DNA of 10,000 bases from NCBI GenBank assembly GCA_027328825.1, contig DAHWTK010000058.1, positions 1 through 10,000 of the forward strand, written 5' to 3'. Within the stretch, counting starts at the first letter, position 1. Each line of letters opens with the position of its first letter. The notes below the pieces were generated by a model that saw only the letters and a program-made list of their open reading frames with translations, did no database searches and was not told the origin of the DNA. The DNA comes from Nitrospirota bacterium (GTDB lineage Bacteria; Nitrospirota; JACRHJ01). The position numbers were made by a program, and so were the translations under genes. This document shows, piece by piece, positions 6,700-10,000 of the stretch.

Positions 6700-6718
6700 G
6701 TTATCCTATCTGATCCGG

Positions 6719-7630
6719 TTAAGCTATGTCATCGAAGAATGTAATCTTCCGAAACTCCCTGTAACGCCCTTCTATCTCTTTATAGTCGAGGCTCTTCATC
6801 CCGTTTAAACTGAAGTCCTCGACATTGAACGACGCCATGACGCTGCCGAAGATTATCGCCTGCCGAAGCGAGGCCTCGTCGAAATTCTGCACGTTATCCA
6901 GGAATCCCATAAAACCGCCGGCGAAGCTGTCCCCGGCGCCGGTCGGGTCGAACACGGCCTCGAGCGGATATGCCGGGGCGGAGAATATCCCGCCTGAATT
7001 GAACATTACCGAGCCGTACTCGCCCCGCTTCACAATAAGGGTCTTCGGCCCCATCGCCTGCACGGCCCGCGCGGCCTTGACGAGGTTCGGCTCTCCGGCG
7101 AGCTCCCTCGCCTCCGCCTCGTTTATAAGCAGGATGTCCACCTCGGCAAGGGTCTTTATAAGCTCGTCTTTTTTCCCGCCTATCCAGAAGTTCATGGTGT
7201 CGCAGGCTACGAGCTTCGGCCTGTCTATCTGGTGCAGGACTTCCCTCTGGAGCACGGGGTCGATATTGGCAAGGAACACGACGTCGGAGGCGCGGTATGC
7301 GTCCGGGATATTCGGCCTGAAGCTCTCGAAGACGTTCAGCTGCGTATCGAGGGTTTTCGCCTCGTTCAAGTCATAGCCGTATTCGCCCTTCCACCGGAAC
7401 GTCCTGCCGCTGGATTTCTGGAGGCCGGAGACGTCGATATTTCTGCTCTTAAGGAAACTTACGTGCTTTTCCGGGAAATCGTCACCGACGACTGCGACGA
7501 GTTTCACGTCCGTGAAGTAGCTTGCCGCCGTGGAGAAATATGTCGCAGAGCCTCCCAGGACTTCGTCCGCCGTCCCGAAAGGTGTTTTCACGCTGTCGAA
7601 CGCAATGGAACCCACAACCAATAGGCTCAA
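6719..7630 (-). CDS. PfkB/ribokinase-family sugar or nucleoside kinase, substrate unknown
   Basis: 303 residues. It has the N-terminal substrate-side GGSATYFS (26-33), the NEAEA segment (170-174), KRGEYGS (201-207) and the C-terminal signature DPTGAGDSFAGGF (228-240) with the anion hole GAGD and catalytic base D234. The family phosphorylates a sugar or nucleoside hydroxyl with ATP in the cytoplasm. The start is a TTG at 7630-7628 with AGGGGG seven bases upstream; no ATG gives the complete first beta strand LLVVGSIAFD. It lies 137 bp downstream of mtnP on the same strand, separated by a palindromic element, and 19 bp before rodZ. The neighbourhood suggests nucleoside or thioribose salvage, but MtnP already releases a phosphorylated sugar, so the substrate cannot be read from context. 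Adenosine-kinase-like and ribokinase-like roles are both open. Confidence 0.88.
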   Translation of the reverse strand: MSLLVVGSIAFDSVKTPFGTADEVLGGSATYFSTAASYFTDVKLVAVVGDDFPEKHVSFLKSRNIDVSGLQKSSGRTFRWKGEYGYDLNEAKTLDTQLNVFESFRPNIPDAYRASDVVFLANIDPVLQREVLHQIDRPKLVACDTMNFWIGGKKDELIKTLAEVDILLINEAEARELAGEPNLVKAARAVQAMGPKTLIVKRGEYGSVMFNSGGIFSAPAYPLEAVFDPTGAGDSFAGGFMGFLDNVQNFDEASLRQAIIFGSVMASFNVEDFSLNGMKSLDYKEIEGRYREFRKITFFDDIA

Positions 7631-7645
7631 AACTTATCCCCCTGT

Positions 7646-7757
7646 CAAAATTCGCCCCATGTAATGGGGCAGCTGCAAAATCAGCACAGTTTCAGATGTT
7701 AAACATGTAGCTGCCCGATTTATCAGGCGCTTTTAAATCCGCTCCAGAATTCGCCCC
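7646..7757. repeat. 112-bp palindromic element bounded by a 13-bp direct repeat, between mtnP and pfkB
   Basis: Direct repeats CAAAATTCGCCCC (7646-7658) and CAGAATTCGCCCC (7745-7757) differ at one base. Inside are a perfect 7-bp hairpin GCCCCAT/ATGGGGC with a GTA loop (7654-7670), a second palindrome GCCCGATTTATCAGGC (7713-7728, one mismatch pair), and an 11-bp inverted repeat (7667-7677 with 7706-7716, 10 of 11 matching). No open frame of note lies within it. The layout resembles a small dispersed palindromic or MITE-like repeat, but no second copy is seen in the window, so the family is unproven. Confidence 0.6.
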
Positions 7758-7767
7758 GAATGTAGGA

Positions 7768-8640
7768 TTAGACTTCCTGCCCGACGTATTTCCCGATGAT
7801 TGCGTCCAGCTTCTTCCTGGTCTCTTCCGGTATAAGATCCGGCGGGGTCATAATGGCGTATTTAAGAGAATCGCCGCACCCGCACGAACGCGAGACCGAC
7901 AGAGACTCCACGGCTATCTGGATAATTTTCTTGGCCGTCTCCACATTCTTCTTGAGTATTGCGATTACGGCCTCGATTGTCACGTCCTCCTCGGTCTCGT
8001 GCCAGCAATCGTAGTCCGTGGCGAGCGCGAGCGTCGCGTAGCATATCTCGGCCTCTCGTGCAAGCTTCGCCTCGGTTACGTTCGTCATGCCGATTACGTC
8101 CACTCCCCAGCCGCGGTATATCCTCGACTCGCCCCTTGTCGAGAACTGCGGGCCTTCCATGCAGATATAGGTCCCGCCTTTGTGCATCTTTGCCCCGGCC
8201 TTTACCCCGGCGTCGTAAAGCGCGCATGAAAGCTCCGGGCAGACGGGGTCGGCAAACCCTACATGCGCTACGACCCCTCCGCCGAAGAACGTGCTGACGC
8301 GGTTCTTCGTCTGGTCGTAGAACTGGTCCGGGACAACGATTTCTCCGGGCCGGATTTCCTCTTTCATGCTCCCGACGGCGGAAACGGATATTATGCGCTC
8401 GACGCCCAGTTTCTTCATGGCGTAGATATTTGCGCGGTAGTTTATCTCGGACGGCGTAAACCTGTGCCCACGGCCATGCCTCGGGAGGAACGCAAGCCTC
8501 CTGCCCTCCAGCGTCCCCAGGACAAGCTCGTCCGACGGCGCCCCGAATGGGGTGTCCATCTGGACAGACGTAACGTATTTAAGGTCCTCCATGTCGTAGA
8601 GGCCGCTTCCGCCTATGACTCCTATCTCCGCTTCGGACAT
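7768..8640 (-). CDS. mtnP: S-methyl-5'-thioadenosine phosphorylase
   Basis: 290 residues. It cleaves methylthioadenosine, the by-product of polyamine and other S-adenosylmethionine-dependent pathways, with phosphate to adenine and 5-methylthioribose-1-phosphate in the cytoplasm. Seen in order: GVIGGSGLYD (7-16), phosphate-site RHGRGHR (54-60) with PSEINYRANIYA, MEGPQFSTRGES (161-172), IGMTNVTEAKLAREAEICY and TDYDCWH (208-214) with the purine-contacting aspartates, and a C-terminal C-x-C (253-255) as in several MTA phosphorylases. The length is normal. The ATG follows AAGGAG at four bases. Transcription probably comes from the promoter at 8728-8756. The gene precedes the PfkB kinase; the other methionine-salvage genes (mtnA, mtnB, mtnD) are not here. 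Inosine/guanosine specificity is the main alternative, disfavoured by the TDYDCW motif. Confidence 0.95.
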   Translation of the reverse strand: MSEAEIGVIGGSGLYDMEDLKYVTSVQMDTPFGAPSDELVLGTLEGRRLAFLPRHGRGHRFTPSEINYRANIYAMKKLGVERIISVSAVGSMKEEIRPGEIVVPDQFYDQTKNRVSTFFGGGVVAHVGFADPVCPELSCALYDAGVKAGAKMHKGGTYICMEGPQFSTRGESRIYRGWGVDVIGMTNVTEAKLAREAEICYATLALATDYDCWHETEEDVTIEAVIAILKKNVETAKKIIQIAVESLSVSRSCGCGDSLKYAIMTPPDLIPEETRKKLDAIIGKYVGQEV

Positions 8641-8662
8641 ATGACTCCTTCGTTGCGCATTC

Positions 8663-8689
8663 TTCCCCCTCTTAAGATAAGAGGGGGAA
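8663..8689. repeat. Perfect 12-bp-stem palindrome in the mtnP leader
   Basis: TTCCCCCTCTTA (8663-8674) and TAAGAGGGGGAA (8678-8689) are exact inverted copies around a three-base loop AGA; a further GAGGGGGG follows at 8691-8698. It lies between the expected mtnP transcript start (about 8721) and its ribosome binding site (8645-8650), so the leader RNA would fold into a strong hairpin. There is no T-run on the minus strand, so it is not a standard terminator. It resembles dispersed GC-rich palindromes and shares the CCCTCT core with 2156-2181. Confidence 0.75.
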
Positions 8690-8727
8690 CGAGGGGGGCG
8701 TTATGAAAATACCAATAGAACTAAAGA

Positions 8728-8756
8728 ATTATAAGATACCGGAAACGGTTTGTAAA
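8728..8756 (-). promoter_or_regulatory. Promoter of the mtnP-pfkB-rodZ run
   Basis: On the minus strand TTTACA (8756-8751, 5 of 6) and a perfect TATAAT (8733-8728) are separated by 17 bp. Transcription should start near 8721, giving a leader of about 80 nt with the palindrome at 8663-8689. An 8-bp inverted repeat, GATACCGG (8735-8742) and CCGGTATC (8791-8798), has one half in the -10/-35 spacer and the other upstream of -35. The rest of the 225-bp gap (8757-8865) shows no convincing gene. Confidence 0.72.
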
Positions 8757-8865
8757 GGGATTTCGGGTTATGCCGGGCGCAACAAAAAAGCCGGTATCGG
8801 GAATGGCGCGAAAGAGGCCCTGAAACAGGCATTTTTGCGCAGAAAACGGGGTGCGGGGAAAGTGG

Positions 8866-9273
8866 TTAATACCGCCCGGAAAAATAGTCTTGCAATATCG
8901 CGTCGTGGTCGAAACAGATTGGCGATGGAAGGTTATTTTTACCAAATATTCCAACGTCTTTCGCATCGTCGCCGGACTTCGGAACACCAGTCGCCCTGGC
9001 GATGAAAACAGTTGAAATAGTATGGAAGCGTGAGTCTCTGCCCGGGTCTGAATAAGTGTGAAATTGCCTTATTAATTCGACAGTTAGGCCGGTTTCCTCC
9101 CTGGCCTCCCGGACGGCGGCGGCCTCCGCGCTCTCTCCGTAATCTATAAAACCGCCCGGAATCGCCCAGCCGTGCGGGACGTTTGTCCTCTCTATCAGCA
9201 CAATTCCTGAACGGATTTCTATTATTATATCAACAGTTGGGAGCGGATTTCTCCTGCCGCTCTCCCCTGGCAT
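8866..9273 (-). CDS. NUDIX hydrolase, ADP-ribose pyrophosphatase-like
   Basis: 135 residues from the ATG at 9273-9271, which shares a base with the hfq stop (TGATG) and has GGAAGG three to four bases upstream; a TTG five codons earlier is the alternative. The Nudix box G-x5-E-x7-R-E-x2-E-E-x-G-L is complete: G41, E47, R55, E56, E59, E60, G62. Around it are VDIIIEIRSGIVLIER, GWAIPGGFIDYG and FHTYSDPGRDSRFHTISTVF, a pattern of the COG1051-like group that hydrolyses nucleoside diphosphate compounds such as ADP-ribose to monophosphates. The exact substrate cannot be set from the sequence. The stop-start overlap means it is made together with Hfq, an arrangement that might point to nucleotide or RNA-end metabolism; that link is inference. 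Confidence 0.9.
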   Translation of the reverse strand: MPGESGRRNPLPTVDIIIEIRSGIVLIERTNVPHGWAIPGGFIDYGESAEAAAVREAREETGLTVELIRQFHTYSDPGRDSRFHTISTVFIARATGVPKSGDDAKDVGIFGKNNLPSPICFDHDAILQDYFSGRY

Positions 9274-9599
9274 CAGCCTTCCACCCAAGGCTCCCCGGGA
9301 TCCTCCGGCGCCGTCGCCTGTGTCTCCGGGGACGGGATTTCCCTCGCCTCTCTCGGCTCAGTTTCTGAATGATTTCCGGGATTTGCCAATTCGACAGCAC
9401 GCTCCGGCACTATCGAATTAATGGCGTGCTTGTAAATCAGGTGCTGGCCGTCGTGCTTCAATAAAATCACGAAGTTATCGAAGCCTTTCACAAGGCCCTC
9501 GATCCTGCCTCCCCCGGTGATATTCACAACTACCGGGACTTTCTCTTTGCGAACATGATTTAGAAATGCGTCCTGCAGGTTTATCTGGGACCTCGACAT
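9273..9599 (-). CDS. hfq: RNA chaperone Hfq with an acidic C-terminal tail
   Basis: 108 residues from the ATG at 9599-9597, preceded by AGGGAGAG; the frame stays open upstream, but the family start is SRSQINLQDAFLN. Hfq forms a hexameric Sm ring that pairs small RNAs with mRNAs. The Sm1 part covers about 9-49 (Q9, D10, GFDNFVILL) and Sm2 holds YKHAINSIVP (56-65) with K57 and H58. The rim patch is RKEK (17-20), close to the RRER of E. coli. Residues 72-108 form a tail rich in Glu and Pro, likely disordered. It follows miaA after 55 bp, as in many bacteria, and overlaps the NUDIX start by one base. A weak TTGATA sequence near the miaA end might give an internal promoter, but the -10 match is poor. 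Confidence 0.95.
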   Translation of the reverse strand: MSRSQINLQDAFLNHVRKEKVPVVVNITGGGRIEGLVKGFDNFVILLKHDGQHLIYKHAINSIVPERAVELANPGNHSETEPREAREIPSPETQATAPEDPGEPWVEG

Positions 9600-9654
9600 A
9601 GCTCTCCCTTTTCCCGTATGTTGATACCCTGACTGCCGTTTGAACCTTATAAAG

Positions 9655-10000
9655 CTATCGGAAATTGCCGGAAATATCAAGCGCTTTCTTTACCAATCCA
9701 ACCGAAGAGGCAAAATTTTGTTGAGATACGTCAATCCATGCAATGTTTTTCTGCGCATTGAACCAGGTATATTGCCTCTTGGCGTAGCGCCTCGTGTCGC
9801 GTTTTATAAGTTCAATTGCCGTCTGTAAATTCAGATCTCCGTCCAGATGGGCCAGAAGCTGTTTATATCCAAGGGCTTGCATGGACGGCATTTCGGGCCT
9901 ACGTCCGTTTTCCATAAGGGTCTTCACCTCATCCAACAGCCCGTTTTTTATCATCTTTTCAACGCGCTCGTCAATCCGGCGGTATAGCTCCGGGCGTGGC
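9655..10000 (-). CDS. miaA: tRNA dimethylallyltransferase MiaA, C-terminal part (N-terminus off right edge)
   Basis: The last 114 residues are visible. MiaA transfers dimethylallyl to A37 of tRNAs reading UNN codons, the first step to ms2i6A. The fragment opens with RPELYRRIDERVEKMIKNGL, then has the MQALGYKQLLAHLDG segment and DTRRYAKRQYTWF, the conserved tRNA-binding C-terminal region of the family. About 190-200 residues, including the P-loop, lie outside the window. The reading frame continues to the edge and leaves one base of a split codon. hfq follows after 55 bp, the classical miaA-hfq order, which strengthens both calls. Confidence 0.95.
   Translation of the reverse strand, partial: PRPELYRRIDERVEKMIKNGLLDEVKTLMENGRRPEMPSMQALGYKQLLAHLDGDLNLQTAIELIKRDTRRYAKRQYTWFNAQKNIAWIDVSQQNFASSVGLVKKALDISGNFR

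Noticed and set aside
8783..8811. T-run after a GC-rich stretch downstream of the NUDIX gene, possible terminator.
   Set aside because: Only about three base pairs (GCC/GGC) can form before the T6 run, so the stem is too weak to claim as a terminator.
8703..9005. Plus-strand 100-residue frame starting at an ATG with a GAGGGGGG upstream that looks like a ribosome binding site.
   Set aside because: Its second half is antisense to the NUDIX gene, the apparent binding site belongs to the flank of a palindrome, and the first part overlaps the minus-strand mtnP promoter. The product is a basic, low-complexity protein with no recognisable family.
9600..9680. N-terminal extension of Hfq up to an ATG at 9680.
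   Set aside because: The extra residues overlap the miaA end and do not match Hfq; the ATG at 9599 has a good AGGGAG site and the usual family start.

Overview
This window is a nearly unbroken run of bacterial housekeeping genes. Every supported gene lies on the minus strand, so transcription runs from right to left. GC content is moderate and several genes use TTG or GTG starts. The gene set is: miaA-hfq, a RodZ-like HTH/DUF4115 protein, MTA phosphorylase, split system II cytochrome c biogenesis (CcsA plus ResB), and a DUF948/YtxH pair. Together with short GC-rich palindromes between genes, it suggests a Gram-negative, cytochrome-c-using bacterium of the Deltaproteobacteria/Nitrospirota type. 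No rRNA or lineage-specific marker is present, so this assignment is an inference.

Following transcription from the right edge: the miaA C-terminus (off the edge), hfq, and a NUDIX hydrolase whose start overlaps the hfq stop form one run (10000-8866). A 225-bp gap follows, holding a good sigma70-type promoter and a 12-bp-stem palindrome in the mtnP leader. Next come mtnP, a 112-bp repeat-bounded palindromic element, a PfkB-family kinase and rodZ (8640-5848). A second strong promoter (5783-5811) drives a universal stress protein with an apparently leaderless start. It is followed by a DUF948 protein and a YtxH protein, and this run closes with a textbook rho-independent terminator (4481-4505).

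The copper ATPase gene copA (4465-2252) begins only 15 nt beyond that terminator, which raises a real question about how it is transcribed. After a 121-bp gap with a candidate promoter and another GC-rich hairpin come a small exported single-cysteine protein, ccsA and resB (2130-1, resB running off the left edge). These last genes ligate haem to exported apocytochromes c.

Functionally the window combines RNA metabolism (MiaA, Hfq), S-adenosylmethionine by-product salvage (MtnP, perhaps with the PfkB kinase), cell shape (RodZ-like), stress and envelope accessory proteins (Usp, DUF948, YtxH), copper export or supply (CopA) and cytochrome c maturation. I see no mobile element with a transposase, no CRISPR array, no tRNA or rRNA and no defence system. 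The points most worth following are regulatory or structural: the copA leader terminator, the leaderless uspA, the palindromic element between mtnP and pfkB, the changed CcsA tryptophan-rich motif and the unrecognised small exported protein. I do not see a clearly new multi-gene system.
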